Positions 31,461 to 42,822 of a stretch of DNA of 64,000 nucleotides are shown piece by piece. The stretch is from positions 18,190 to 82,189 of the forward strand of contig JAAEAF010014820.1 in assembly GCA_011037195.1 (NCBI GenBank), written 5' to 3'. Origin of the DNA: Triatoma infestans. Its lineage: Eukaryota > Arthropoda > Insecta > Hemiptera > Reduviidae. Under the pieces are notes generated by a model, which saw only the letters and a program-made list of their open reading frames with translations, was not told the DNA's origin and searched no databases. Numbering within the stretch: the first letter of the stretch is position 1; each line of letters starts with the position of its first letter. The position numbers and the translations under genes are program-made.

Positions 31461-32170
31461 AAAATGTTTTTAGCAAATAATCAGTATGTACGTGTGTGTG
31501 TCTGTATGTATATATGTGAACAAAGTTTCTCAAAACGAATACTTCATAGGAAGCTATATTATGTCACGATACTACCACCTAACTTGGATATATTCCGTGC
31601 AGGTTTCACGACCGCAACAAGTGGCACAAAGTTTTGGTCAAAATTCATGATCCAAAATGGCGACCTAATGAATCGTTCCTGCCCTCCCTCACATTTATTC
31701 CAAAATGGCTCCAACGATTTTCTTTAAACTTTATACATTATCTAGACACAAATGCATATCAGTTTTATTAGACGTATTTTTCTAGATTCTTTTTTCTTTT
31801 TCTTTTTTTTCAAGGGATTCCGGGTTTTAACAGCAACCCTCTTACATTCCTCTAAATTAGCATTTCAATACAATTAATGGTGGTCTATCATCTATATAAA
31901 ATATGAACGTATATTATATAGCTAGAATACATTTTTGAAGTAAATTTGTTAACCGGAAGTGCGCCTTTACTGAATCGTTATTTTTCTAGTTTATTTTTCT
32001 TTTTGAAATTTTTACTAAAATGGCTACAATGAATTTACGTAATTAAACTTAGAATCCTATTTGGTCGGATATGAATGCCTATCACTTTTTTTGGAAATTT
32101 TTTTCGGAAAAATTGATTTTAGAATATTGGTGAATAATTCTGTGACATTGAATTTCTAATGTTATATAGG
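31461..32170 (-). repeat. Family A repeat, diverged
   Basis: TTTTTAGCAAATAATC with a TG run and GTGAACAAAG (31469-31520), TGGCTCCAACGATTTTCTTT at 31702-31721, and AACCGGAAGTGCGCCTTTACTG at 31952-31973 (given here in two parts: AACCGGAAGTGCGCC, TTTACTG). It is joined head to head with the preceding copy at about 31460. Confidence 0.65.
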
Positions 32171-32524
32171 ATTTGTTCGATTTCATTAGCGTTCTCTTCT
32201 GAACTTCAGTCTAATCACTTCAACTATTACCGATCTTTGGTATATATAACTCCACCACCACTTCTGTATTTATGTTGAAAATGAATGAAGTAATCAAAGT
32301 TTAAAAAAAGTTTGTGAAATTTTATAAAGTTATTACCCCTTAGTAAGAGTAAATGGAGTGCAGTGACTCTCACCAGATTTATAATTAAAAGTGAGTTTTT
32401 TAATTGAATATGTTTGAAGTGAACGGTCAGCCTAAGTTGTTAAAAAGAAAGGAACTTTTGGATATTAAAGTCAAAGGACCTGATAATGTTTTGGTAAAAA
32501 AAATTGGTCAACCGGAAGTATCAC

Positions 32525-32900
32525 TTTAGGATTTAGATTAGATTGATCCATGGGTTGGCCCCAAGATCCCAAACGCTGCGGCCAGTAGAAGCTTATTGTG
32601 CCTCCACCCCTGTAGGGGGTCTAGTGTGAAAAACTATCCCTCTATAAAGCCCTCAAGTTTCGCTTTTCCAAACCACTATGGTTAATTAAATAGTTAGTCG
32701 CTTCAGGTGTTTCTGTTATAATTTTCATTCGGTTTTTCCTTCCCTGCAGCTCTGATATCCGCTATATCCGTTGAATAGCTGTTGTCCTCTTATACGTACA
32801 TCCAATTTACCGAATGTGACTCGATGGTTATTGCCCACATTTCCGTCCATAGGCTCATTACAAACCAGTCAAGTTCGCACCACCTGTTTCCACAGATACT
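32525..32900 (-). mobile_element. I/LOA-like LINE, 3' end relic
   Basis: It starts at ATTTAGATTAGATTG (the minus-strand tail AATCTAATCTAAAT). GAAGCTTATTGTGCCTCC and AAGCCCTCAAGTTTCGC match the 3' UTR and C-terminus of the elements at 3739 and 36735. No usable frame is left. Confidence 0.5.
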
Positions 32901-33389
32901 TCCTTATTAATTTTATTATTATTTCTGTTCTTATCATTAGCAGTATCATGAATATTCGCTTTACTATCCTTGTTTTTCACCACCTTCGCTGCGCGCTATT
33001 CAGATTCGTATTCTCGCGAGTCAGCGATCTCTTGTGGCCTTTCCCAGACTTATCATTGTTATTATTACTAATATTAACCTAATTATTAATATCATTAATA
33101 TTATCTTCCGAAATCTTATCTTTTCTGAGGCGGTCAGAGGTAGGTGTAGTGGAAGAAAGAAATGGAAAAATAATAGTTTTGGAAAATAGTTTAGTGAAAT
33201 AATTTTGTTAATTTTAGCAAGTTCAAATAGTATATTTTAGTGAAGGGGAAAGAGCCAGGTACTATAATTTAGGTCAGTGCTACCAAGAGACAAAGGGCAA
33301 GAAACAGTTAGGGTAACTCCCTCCAGACATACCAGCATTATTTGAAAAGATTGAACTAATAGTTAGAAGGCATTCTTTCAGAACAGTCT

Positions 33390-33700
33390 GAAACAGACAT
33401 TCAACAGAACACTCCTTCGCCAGTCATAAGTTAAAACATAAGAGCTTTGCACTTAATCTAGATAAATAATTGATTTTATAAACATAATAGTTGTGATATT
33501 GTAAAATATTTAAATATCTTTAAAGATAATATACTTAATTTAATCTACCAGTGTTTTCTTGATTATTTCTTAATACTTCTATCTTTATCTCAAACATACA
33601 CACAAGCCCTTCACAAAACCGCTCAAGCCACTACAAGCTACCACTAGACTACAACTCAACACACCAATAACATTTCATAGGCCTCCACTGTGCTCGTCCA
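33390..33700 (-). repeat. Family D repeat fragment
   Basis: Reverse complement of 43135-43330 and 55190-55330: ACCAGTGTTTTCTTGATTAT, CACACAAGCCCTTCACAAAA, CAAGCCACTACAAGCTACC. No coding sequence. Confidence 0.65.
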
Positions 33701-33859
33701 TCACCAATTCTGCTGTTATCATGTGTTGTTTTGTTTTTGTTATTCTATTTGTTTATTTTCCCCAATAATCTAAAATTTTCTTTTCTATCCCCACTTTAAC
33801 CCCCTAACAGCACAACCTTACTAAAATTACTAGGGAATATGATGTTTAGAACTTACCAA

Positions 33860-34260
33860 ACCGGCTCTTATTGCGCCCTTCTCCTCTTGTGCCAAAGATC
33901 TCACAGCGCAATTTAGCAATTGCAATTTGCGATCGAACAACGGTGCGTGGCCGTTTCCTATTCCACCTGATATAGTCTACCCAAAGGTTCTGAGCTAATT
34001 CACCACATCTGTGTTATTTTTTTTTTTAACCTACCGTGTCCCAAGATAAGACCTATCACCAGATTAAGCTGGTTCCTTGCTAAGCAGAGGATTTCTTTTC
34101 TAAGACAAGATCTGAACCATTGAGACCGAGTATTCGCCCCATTCCTAGCCATTTTGGTTGGCTGGTTATTGTCTCCAATTCCCCACGTCTCCCGCCACCC
34201 ATTCAGCTGAACTTCTCATTATATTCCCTAACTAGATATGTTATGGTTCTGAGGGCATCG
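33860..34260 (-). mobile_element. I/LOA-like LINE relic, heavily decayed
   Basis: The minus strand still shows the C-terminal segment IAIAKLRCEIFGTRGEG, parallel to AITKLRYETFGTLRPQE in the copy at 3739. It also keeps a GNRKRPRT piece where the finger should be. All frames are broken. Confidence 0.5.
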
Positions 34261-34299
34261 TGAGCCTTCAGTGAATTACCACTATACTGAATAGATTTT

Positions 34300-34800
34300 T
34301 ATTATTTAGTTTTCCGCAATTTTCTTGAATATGCACCGACGATTTTCTTTTTTAAAGATCTACCACTTTTACTTTAAACATTGTTCTGGAATAATTCATT
34401 TCAGGTTACTCTTGAAGGAGTTAGGCTTTTCCCCCAAAATCCCATTTCAGGTTATTATGAGTTTACATATAACTTTTAATGCTATTAAGAATTAAATGGG
34501 TTTCCAAAAGCGGAAATTAGAATAAAATCGATTGAACGAATGTGCAACTGTACTGAAGGTTATTTTTTTAAGCGATTTGCCCAACAAAGACACACCGAAA
34601 TGTTTCTTTTAATCTTGGACAATACAAACTATACAACTTCTGATCTAACACATTTGGCTTGTTTAAAACTTTTATCCAAGAATACTGATTTTAAGAAGGT
34701 ACTGTTGAGATCTGGAAGGACACGCCGCTTCCCTTCATTGATCTTAGCACTCGATTCTTTCCACCATTCTAATGATATACAGCGTGTCTTTTAATTTCCC
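34300..34800 (-). repeat. Family A repeat, diverged
   Basis: ATTTTTATTATTTAG with TTTTCCGCAATTTTCTTGAA, CTACCACTTTTACTTTAAAC and GTGCAACTGTACTGAAGG follow family A order. The 84-codon frame at 34540 is not a gene. Confidence 0.5.
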
Positions 34801-35550
34801 TAATGCTGCTATTAAACATTTTCTTTTTTTTTAAAGTAACCGAAGTATTTTCAAAAGACGCTTACCAAAATTACCCTGGAACAATATCTCTTTGCGTATC
34901 TTAAACCACGTAATTACCCAATTTCTCTCCTTTCATTCTCTCTGCTTTGTAATTAAAATTTATCATTCGCTTCCGCTGTTTCTCACTCTTTCTCTGATTC
35001 TCTTCATTCTACTATAATTATTATCTCGAATAAAATTATTATTACTAATCTCAAGTTACAAATTGTGACCACCAAAACAAATTGTGATTATCACGTAATC
35101 ATCTTCTTTGATAAATTAACGCAATCTTACAACTAATATAGAATAGACCATTTATACATAATGAAATGTGGTTATGCGGAATCTTAACCAATAAAAGATG
35201 ATAGATAGTTTTCAAGATGATATATTGGAAGGATAAAAGATAATGTTCGTTTTTAAGGAAAAAGACTGATCTCTAAGTTTAGTTTGAGGGGAAATTCCTT
35301 TTCTGTTGAAGATAAAGAAGATGATGAAGGTAGAAGAATCTAAAACTGGAATGTCTGGATCGTGGAAATTAGTTTCATGTGAACAATAGAAAAATTTTTG
35401 CCCATACCCCCCTCGTACTGGTGCTTTTTCTACCATTGAATCTCTTTTATTGAGATCATTCAGTTGGTATGAATTAAATTTTTTTTTTCTTCACCTTTTC
35501 TTTTTTATTAACGATTCATTGATTTATTATTATAAAAAACAATTTCCCTT
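34801..35550. other. AT-rich stretch, no gene seen
   Basis: No recognised repeat or exon. The 74-codon minus frame at 35212-35436 has no recognisable domain. Confidence 0.4.
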
Positions 35551-35554
35551 TCTT

Positions 35555-36450
35555 TTACTTTCACTTACTCCCTAGTAAGACGAAGTATTGTAATCGTGTC
35601 AAATTTTCGATATCGAGTTTACCGGAAATATCCGTTTCTTAGGTCCCCTGAGTCCAAAAAAGTGGTTTTTAAAAAAATGCATAGCTCAAAAACGAACACA
35701 TAGCTCAAAAACGAACAATCATAGAAAGTTCAAAACTTGATATTCCGTTTACGTAACACCATGGGATCCGACAGTTGGTTATCTGTCAAAATTCCTCAAC
35801 CGGAAGTACCCCCACTTTACTGAATAATTGTTTTACTTTTTTGCGATTTTCTCAACTTTCTTAAAACATGGAATATCAATTACACATAACAAAGAGTTTA
35901 AACTTTTACATAAAACATTTCTGTGGGAAAATTCATTAAAGAGCCACTTTTGTGGCAGGGGTGTTAGGTTTTCTCCTCTAAAGTGCTATTTCAGTTTATT
36001 ACACAATTCTATCATCTAAATAATATTAATTAGAATAAAATATGTTATTGAAATTCCGTGATTCAAGAAAATCAGATGACCGGAAGTGCGTTTTTTTTTT
36101 TTTTTTACTGAGAAGTATTTTTCAGTTTTCTGCTATTTTCTCTAAAATGACTCCAACGATTTTCTTTAAACTAGGAATGTAAACTACACATATACAACTT
36201 TTATTTGAAACATTTCTCCTAATAAAGTTATTTAAGGGGGTTTTTGGGGAGGGGACGGACATGTTTTCTTCTAAAGTCCTGTCATCGTTAATTATTTAAT
36301 TGTACCATCCAAACAAAATTAATTAGAAATAAATAGAATGCCTAAATTCCGAGTTTCAGGCAAATTAATAAACCGAAAATCTTTTTTACTGATCAGTTTT
36401 TTTCAATTTTTGCGATTTTCTCCATAAAAACACTGACGAATTTCAAAATT
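35555..36450 (-). repeat. Family A dispersed repeat
   Basis: Start TTTCACTTACTCCCTAGTAAG, then TCGATATCGAGTTTACCGG, TTAGGTCCCCTGAGTCC, TACGTAACACCATGGGATCC, CAACCGGAAGTACC, and two internal units. It lacks the TG microsatellite; instead ACATAGCTCAAAAACGAAC is duplicated around 35690-35720. Confidence 0.8.
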
Positions 36451-36728
36451 TGATTTGATGTTTTTTATTTTCTCGTACTACAATATTCTGTCCAATTTTC
36501 CAAACGCAATAAAGGGAAATATATATTTTGAGGTGGGTGTTTGGGGAGGGTTAGTCGGCAGTATGCTCAAACTTGATATTCCTTTTAGTGATCTCCATCG
36601 CAACCGTCACGAAGGTTTTTGTCAAAATCTATCAACCAAAAATTCAATTTACCGATTATATTTTGCGATTTCCTCGTTAACGGGTTTTCAATATTTTTTT
36701 TAAACTTTGTAAACAACTACTAAAGATT
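36451..36728 (-). repeat. Family A repeat, second partial copy
   Basis: TATATTTTGAGGTGGGTGTT, TCAAACTTGATATTCCTTTT, and AGTGATCTCCATCGCAACC repeat the first third of family A directly after the preceding copy, so the two are in tandem. Confidence 0.55.
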
Positions 36729-36906
36729 ACCCCATTAGATTAGATTAGATTCTAACGGGGGAATCGGCTCTTCACCTACGCCACCGCGACACCCCAAGGA
36801 TCTATTGTGGCACCCCCCTAGTTGGAGACCCTCCCCCTATCCTGTCCTTAACCGAACTGTGGAATTGGGGGGGGGGCTCCCAGGGGGTCAATCAGAGCAC
36901 CCGCCA

Positions 36907-37293
36907 TCAGAGCACCCTCTCGAGTCCTGCTTGCCTTAGAAGACTTAATAGGTCCGAGAGAGGGCCCTGGCTGAGGCTTGTTGGCACCAGCTTCTCTTTA
37001 CCAAAGAGGCGGTACCTTAGCCAGACCAGCCCCTCGCACTGACATACTACATGCAGTGCCGTCTCCTCTTCCTCCTGACAAAACCTACATAGGCTATCCG
37101 TTGCCAGGCCCATGCGATGCATGTGCTTATTTAATCTACAATGGCCAGTGAGAACGCCAACTGCTATCCTTATGGCCGCCCGGCCTAATTGGAGTAATTC
37201 CGCAGTTAGCTTGGGCGAGTGGCTATGGATAAACTTTTTCGCCTGCCTCTGGCCTGAAGTTTTGACCCACCATTCCCTTGATCGGTCCTGCAT
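36907..37293 (-). pseudogene. C-terminal finger region of an I/LOA-like LINE
   Basis: Frame with WWVKTSGQRQAKKFIHSHSP, then TGHCRLNKHMHRMGLATDSL and the CCHC finger. The last residues match the copy at 3802-3990 (QEEEETA; then LRY and a Leu-rich end). It overlaps the RNase H frame by a frameshift. Confidence 0.8.
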
Positions 37294-37990
37294 CCCTTAA
37301 TGGATGCACTCCTGAGGCATCTTGAGACGCCACAGAACGGCTCCGGCCCGATAAGTGCTCTTATTGAACCCTCCCGGGCCAGGCGGTCCGCCGCCTCATT
37401 GCCTCTGTAACCCGAGTGCCCAGGTACCCAAACCAGGAAGACCTTATTATGGCTACTAATTTCCCTGAGTGCACCTAGGCAGTCCCACACCAGCCTTGAG
37501 CTGATCTCCCACGAGTCAATTGCCCGCACAGCAGCCTGGCTATCCGAATAAATGACGACTCTGGAGCTATACACTCCCCGTCTTCTTATTTCGGCGGCGC
37601 AGATAATAATCGCGTCTAGCTCCGCCTGAAAGACCGTAGCTAGCCTTCCCAGGCTCACCGAGATATTACATCTCGGATGAGCCCCGTACACGCCGGCTCC
37701 TACTCCATCTTCCATCTTGGACCCGTCCGTGTACCACATAGATTCGCCTGTAATTGGCGGCCCGTTCTTCCATGCCCCTCTGTCTAATATCAAGACTTTG
37801 AAGGGTTTTTGGAAGTCGTACCTAGGAGTCATTAAGTCCTTAGGCAGACCCAAAATCGGGTCCGCCTTCAACTCCTCCCATAGGTCTTGGTAATTTCCAG
37901 TATGCCTGGGATAAATAGGAGCTTGTCCCTGTTGTAGTCGTGCCACAACTGCTCTTGCAACGCCTTGGACGTAAATGTGGAGTGGTGGAA
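37206..37990 (-). pseudogene. RNase H domain of an I/LOA-like LINE
   Basis: All RNase H catalytic residues are in one frame: D in YTDGSK, E in FQAELD, D in YSDSQA, D in NEAADRLA, with H in PGHSGY. The domain could in principle fold, but it is separated from any RT by 5' truncation near 37990. Coding resemblance (YVQGVARAVV) continues upstream of the first Met. Confidence 0.85.
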
Positions 37991-38420
37991 GGTTATAGAC
38001 CCCATTACTTTTGTTTGTAACCTTTTACCAGAAAAATTGATTTCTGAGATTTTAGTCTTTTACTATGCTATTTCAAAACGCGGACGATCTATATATATAA
38101 AAAATGGCAAATTTGTATAATACTCTCTTTTACAGTTTCCCCAAATTTGCTTTAGTACGAGCGCATAGTAAGGCACGTTGTAAACACATGTTAGCATGAC
38201 AAGGGATGATACAATAAAGGAAAATTTAAACAAAACAAGCAAAATATTAATTGGCTGGGACCAAAAAAAAAAAATTTGTAATCTCTAAAATTTTTTTCCA
38301 CCTTTCCCATCACCTTTTTTGGTTTCCTTATTCAGGAACTGCATAAACATTGGAAGATTAAAAGAAATTAAAAATTGAGATTATTGAATATGTGAATGGG
38401 TCCGCAATACTAGATAACAT

Positions 38421-38676
38421 CTGGTATTTTATACGTAGTAGCATGCATATTCATTTTGTTACTGACCGGCTTCGGATTTTCATCCATTGTGAGAGTAAAT
38501 TCATCAAGTTCGTGTAGAGAGTTCATTCACTACCAACAAGTTGAGTGTAACATAAACATTACGGTGAAATGAACTCCCTACACGAACTTGGTGGTGAATT
38601 TGCTCTGACGATGGATGAAAATCTGAAACCGGTCAGTAACAAAATGAATATGCTGCTACGACGGATAAAATACCAG
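38421..38676. repeat. Family C hammerhead-like inverted-repeat element
   Basis: Arms 38421-38527 and 38568-38676 are imperfect inverted repeats, from CTGGTATTTTATACG to CGGATAAAATACCAG. Each arm holds a hammerhead-like core, intact on the + strand right arm and mutated on the left. A second copy lies at 58383-58682. Confidence 0.8.
38600..38639 (+). ncRNA. Hammerhead-ribozyme-like motif (family C)
   Basis: Helix I TTGCT (38600-38604) pairs with AGTAA (38635-38639), including one G-T pair. Box CTGACGA is at 38605-38611, then an extra T. Helix II is GGAT/ATCT around a GAAA loop (38613-38624). The GAAA core is at 38625-38628, helix III CCGG at 38629-38632, and the cleavage triplet GTC ends at 38634. 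CCGG is self-complementary, fitting hammerheads with a tiny helix III that may act as dimers. The extra base before helix II is non-canonical. Confidence 0.5.
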
Positions 38677-38951
38677 ATTGAGATTATTTGTTATGGTTAT
38701 GGTTTTATGGAGTAGGTTATGCTTGCAAAGAAGACAGAGAAGAGAAAATTTAAACAGTTGAGTTCAAATTCAGCTCTCTATTCTTCCCTTAACAGGTATC
38801 CTAATTTTTTAATTTTTAATATCTTTTCATTCTTTCAATGCTCTGATTTTTATTCTTTTAATTTCTTATTTTTATACCAATGCTTAAAGGTTTTGTTTAT
38901 GCATTAACTAGATTATGTAATTTTCTTATTTCTCTTTGTTTTGTTTAAGCA

Positions 38952-38982
38952 GTTTCTGAGGAAGCACGAAACGTGTATAAAC
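38952..38982 (+). ncRNA. Hammerhead-like relic lacking helix II
   Basis: GTTT, CTGAGGA (38956-38962), only AGCAC in place of helix II, GAAA (38968-38971), CGTG, TA, then T and AAAC, which pairs with GTTT. Box, GAAA, triplet and helix I are present but helix II is missing, so it is either degenerate or a chance resemblance. Confidence 0.25.
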
Positions 38983-39202
38983 TTTTAAAGATTAAAAATT
39001 TTTTCTTTGGCCCCAGCCCCAACTAATATTTTGCTTGTTTTGATTAACAACAGCCAAACATAACGGTTGTTTATATTGAAAATTTAAATATCTTTTGGAA
39101 AAATATTTGTTCCCAAACCTTGTACAAACATGGAAAATTGGATGATATCCATGTAAAAGTCTGGACATGTATATGGAGATTCATGTTCTAAGACATCATT
39201 GT

Positions 39203-39590
39203 CTACGCAAGCAACATATTGTTTGTGTTATCCGGTGAGTATGGAAGATGAAAGAATACTACACTATGGCCGAGGAGGATGGAGGAGGAAGAAAAATATA
39301 AAGCTAAATCAAGAATATTTGGCAGACACTTATAAAGAAGAGTTGAGTCCTTCAGAAACCCTGAAATAATAACGACAATTGTCACTCTTACAACGATACT
39401 ATAAGAGTAAGAGTTGCAATCGAAACAGATTTTTAGAAATGCGTTTTCGAATTCAATTTTGGAAATATTTTCGATCCGTTGGTGTGTGTGTGTGTGTGTG
39501 TGTGTGTTTTTTTGCATATGTGTTTGGTAGCCAATTATTGGAAATTAAATTCTCTACAATTTTGTCGATTGTATATTAACAAAGATATGA
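39203..39590. other. Unassigned stretch with (TG)n
   Basis: No gene was seen. A perfect (TG)n run lies at 39481-39508. Confidence 0.5.
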
Positions 39591-40130
39591 GCAAAAGAAT
39601 GCACGCAGAAGCCTCGTCGCAGATGGTTTTTCAGCTATATCTCCCTTAAAGTCGTAATTCAGAATAATTAAAAATCGGATAATCACAGAAAAATAAGACT
39701 TGATATTTTGTTTAAATGGTGAGGGGGGAGGAGCCTACACTAAGGTTTAATCAAAATTGGCCAATCAACAATAACAGAATGGTTTTCAGACTTTTATGAT
39801 TTATAGTAAACTATTCCAATGATTTCATTCAAACGTTGTCTTAGAACTTTTAATTAAAATTTTTTTTTTTTACAGAACAATTCATTTTAGTGTTTCGTGA
39901 GCTTTAGGCATTCCTCTAAAGTGCCATTTTAATGCCGAAATACGATTCCATTATTTATATAATATTAATAAAAATTAAATGGTGTTGCCAAAATTCCAAC
40001 TTTGGAGAAAATTGATGCGAATTTTCTGATTTTTTATTTTATTTTTATTTTTCAGCTGTAGCCTAGATAAACGACACTACCTCTTCTCTAAAGTTAGTAT
40101 ACTAACTATACAGGTATCATTTCTGTTTGG
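39591..40130 (-). repeat. Family A repeat, diverged
   Basis: AGACTTGATATTTTGTTTAA, TTTTACAGAACAATTCATTT, TTCCTCTAAAGTGCCATTTT, and TAATATTAATAAAAATTAAA follow family A order. Ends are not preserved. Confidence 0.55.
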
Positions 40131-40378
40131 AACTTTTGTTGTGTGGTTTTTGTGGGTTTGGACAGTGAATTTATAGAAGAGAAAAGTCCACTGAATGAAC
40201 ACTAATATATTAGCTAAGATACGTGGAGTAAGTATTGCATGGGGTTTTTACAGAACTTATTTAAAGAGCCTTGTACAAACATGGCAACTTGTGTATAAAT
40301 GACAGACTGAACTGGCAGAGTGTTGGTGATGGTGATGTTTTCTTGCAGACAATGTGTCAAAGATTGAATTATAAACTC

Positions 40379-40992
40379 CCTGTAATGGGATCCGAATCAC
40401 TAAAGTTTCATAGAATCCGAAGAGTGAAGAGACAGACATCAAATGAAGAAGCAAACCTTAGCTACTCCCCACCTAGGCCAGATTAGTGAGAGAGATGTCT
40501 ATTCATATATATTACAGAGCAACAGCAGAACAGGTTTTTTACAGCAGTACATCCAGTCAGCAACCTATCTACTTACTTACTATTTACTCATCCAGTCTGT
40601 CTCTCACGTTATTATTCTCTCGCTACCTAAAATTCTATTTAACTGTGAAGCCCTTGCAGTTTGTGCTTGTTCTATTCATTATACAGTGTTCAATATATCA
40701 TCTAGTTTATTTCAAAAAATCTCATTTCTAAATTCATGCTCTCTAATTTCTCTCCAATAATATAATGGATGTGAGAAAGAGAGAATGAATTTAGGAATGA
40801 GATAGAAATAAACTAGATGATATGCTGAACAGTGTATAATAAATAAAAAGACCCTCTGCAAGGACTTTTCACTGTTAATAGAAGTTAGGAAGCGAGAGAA
40901 TAATAAAGTGAGAGACAGACTAGCTGAGAATTAGAAAGTAAGTAGGTAGGTTGCTGACTGGATGTACTGTTGTAAAAACTGTTCTGCTGTAA

Positions 40993-41048
<56 letters not shown>

Positions 41049-41135
41049 ATAGATTTCTCCCTACCTAGTGTGGCTTAGGAGGGGAGTAACTAACGTTTGA
41101 TTCATTGGATGTCTGATTCTTCGCTCTTCCTTACA
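40379..41135. repeat. Family E LTR-like pair in head-to-head orientation
   Basis: The left unit starts TGTAATGGGATCCGAATC at 40382 and runs to about 40757. The right unit (about 40770-41135) is its reverse complement with substitutions: CAGTACATCCAGTCAGCAAC on the left against GTTGCTGACTGGATGTACTG on the right. Only about 12 bp separate the arms. A third copy lies at 28495. Confidence 0.8.
41000..41044. repeat. (CT)n(TA)n microsatellite
   Basis: A compound run in the right arm of the family E pair. The left arm lacks it, showing expansion after the pair formed. Confidence 0.9.
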
Positions 41136-41139
41136 TTTC

Positions 41140-42325
41140 ACTCCCACTAGCTATTATTATATATTAGCTGATAATTTCCCCTAAGTTCTCCTTCTAATCT
41201 CCTAAGTGTTAAGCTAGGATGGATCCTGATATCACTTACTTAGCTTATAGTAGGGAGATGCGTTATGTCTCATATGAGACTTGGCGAATGACGTAGTAAT
41301 TGGGCGGATTGTCATATGATTACACTTTTGCAGGCAAGATATGTTGCCAGAAATCCATTATAATTTTTTATGGTGTGTAAATTTACTTTACAGGGTTTCT
41401 GGGGGGGGGGAGGGATGTAAGATCCCATTTCCCCCTCAAAAGTGGCGTTGTATTACATTTTAGGTACTCATACCATTTAGTAATAATTACAAGTTTGAGG
41501 AAAATATGTCCAAGTTAATTGCAGCAAGAGAAAGTCTTGTGACATAAAAACATTTAGATTAAATGTACTTGTTTATTGTTAAAATAATATGTCCTTAACT
41601 TAGAATAATATTATATTCTTGTTTAGTAATTTGAAAAGATCATTTATAGATGTTGGAGCGTCGGTACAAAAGAAATGTTCCTATGCATAAAACATGTAAT
41701 CATGTTCTTTATATTCCTATCGTTGAGATGGAATGTGTAAAGCTCTTTTTTACTAGGTATGTAGTTGTATAGAAGTGCAGCATCACATAGTTGATTTGTG
41801 AAGATTAAGTGGTTCATTGCGATAGCGGCTAATGGAATAGTGGCTTTTACTGAGACATGTCGTCTAAGTAATGCCTTATATTGTCAGAAGTGCTATCTAT
41901 TTCTGCCTTTAACAAATCTTTACGTCTTTAACAGACAGTTCACTACCTCTTCATCTTACAAAAACGATTTACTGTGCTACACAATTCATCAAATATCTAA
42001 CAACTGATAACTCCCCACCAGCCAGCTGACCAAGGCGGGTAAATAAGGATGCCACTATAAAGCCGCTACAAATGCTAGACATCTTCACTTAGAGCGTATG
42101 TAGAGAAAAGGAAAGCCCATATATAAAGGCAGTATTTATTTTATACAAAAAAAAAATATTCTACAGCAAGAGACCTCCAGTCTTCTATTTCCCACCATTA
42201 TTCGGTTACGCTCTGTCATTGCTACTCTTTCTTATCATCTTTAAAAGTTTGTTGGATTTATACAAAATAAATAGATTTATTAAACTTTGTGAACTTAGTC
42301 CTAGTGAGTTAACTTGCACATTCGG
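41140..42325. other. AT-rich stretch, no gene seen
   Basis: A G-run at 41401-41411 and an A-run at 42149 stand out. No exon or family repeat was recognised. Confidence 0.4.
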
Positions 42326-42329
42326 TTAG

Positions 42330-42820
42330 ACGATTTGGATTTCCGGTTTCAAATTTGGATCTCTATCAATGCTTCTAGTGTTCGAGTATATTAATATTAT
42401 ATAGGTGGTACCAACAAACAATATATTAAAGTGATACTTTAGAGTAAGGAAACCATAACGCTACTGTTCCCCAAAAATCCCTCCTCCTCCCTCAAAAAAA
42501 ATCAATTTTCTCCGGATCTATGTTTCAAATAAATAAAAGATAGATATTTATATATATAGATGGTATACGAATTATAATAAAAGTAGTTTTAAGCTGTTTC
42601 GAGAAAATTGGAAAAAAAAATAATAACTTCCGGTTGATGGATTTTGCTTGAAACGTTAGTGTCAGAAGCGGTTGGTAGTTTCTAAATGGAATACGAATTT
42701 TCTTATGTTTCCGCGATTTTACGTTTTTGAATCGCGTATTTTTTTTGGTTTATATAAACACACAGACACATTACAGATCATTTTCCAGTTTTGAAAATTT
42801 GATACGATAGCAATACTTTC
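42330..42820 (+). repeat. Family A repeat, diverged
   Basis: AGTGATACTTTAGAGTAAGG, CTTCCGGTTGATGGATTTTG, TCTAAATGGAATACGAATTT and a short CACACAGACACA run, ending with ATTTGATACGATAGCAATAC. A SINE1 follows immediately at its end. Confidence 0.65.
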
Positions 42821-42822
42821 TA

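Larger units (their letters stand above)
36735..37990 (-). mobile_element. I/LOA-like LINE, RNase H to 3' tail
   Basis: The best preserved LINE piece. The minus-strand frame 37946-37206 has ARLQQGQAPIYPRHTGNY, then RNase H with MWYTDGSKMEDGVGAGVYG (Asp), ATVFQAELDAIIIC (Glu), VVIYSDSQAAVRAI (Asp) and VWVPGHSGYRGNEAADRLA (His, Asp). After one frameshift near 37290, frame 37293-36907 has LLTGHC-like GVLTGHCRLNKHMHRMG and the finger CRFCQEEEETALHVVCQC, ending in RQAGLERVL and a stop. The 3' UTR contains G/C runs and ends in a tail seen as ATTAGATTAGATTAGAT at 36736. The RT and endonuclease parts are missing. Confidence 0.85.
38229..39048. mobile_element. Inverted-repeat element containing a family C insertion
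   Basis: The left arm (about 38229-38290) and right arm (about 38988-39048) are inverted repeats: CAAGCAAAATATTAATTGGC on the left and its complement, CCCAACTAATATTTTGCTTG, on the right. Inside sit the family C palindrome (38421-38676), a T-rich stretch and a hammerhead-like relic at 38956. No transposase. Confidence 0.6.

Noticed and set aside
33390..33700. Possible host exon on the minus strand
   Set aside because: The same sequence recurs at 43135 and 55190 as repeat family D, and the frame is not conserved.
37112..37300. 62-codon plus frame
   Set aside because: Antisense shadow of the I/LOA-like finger region.
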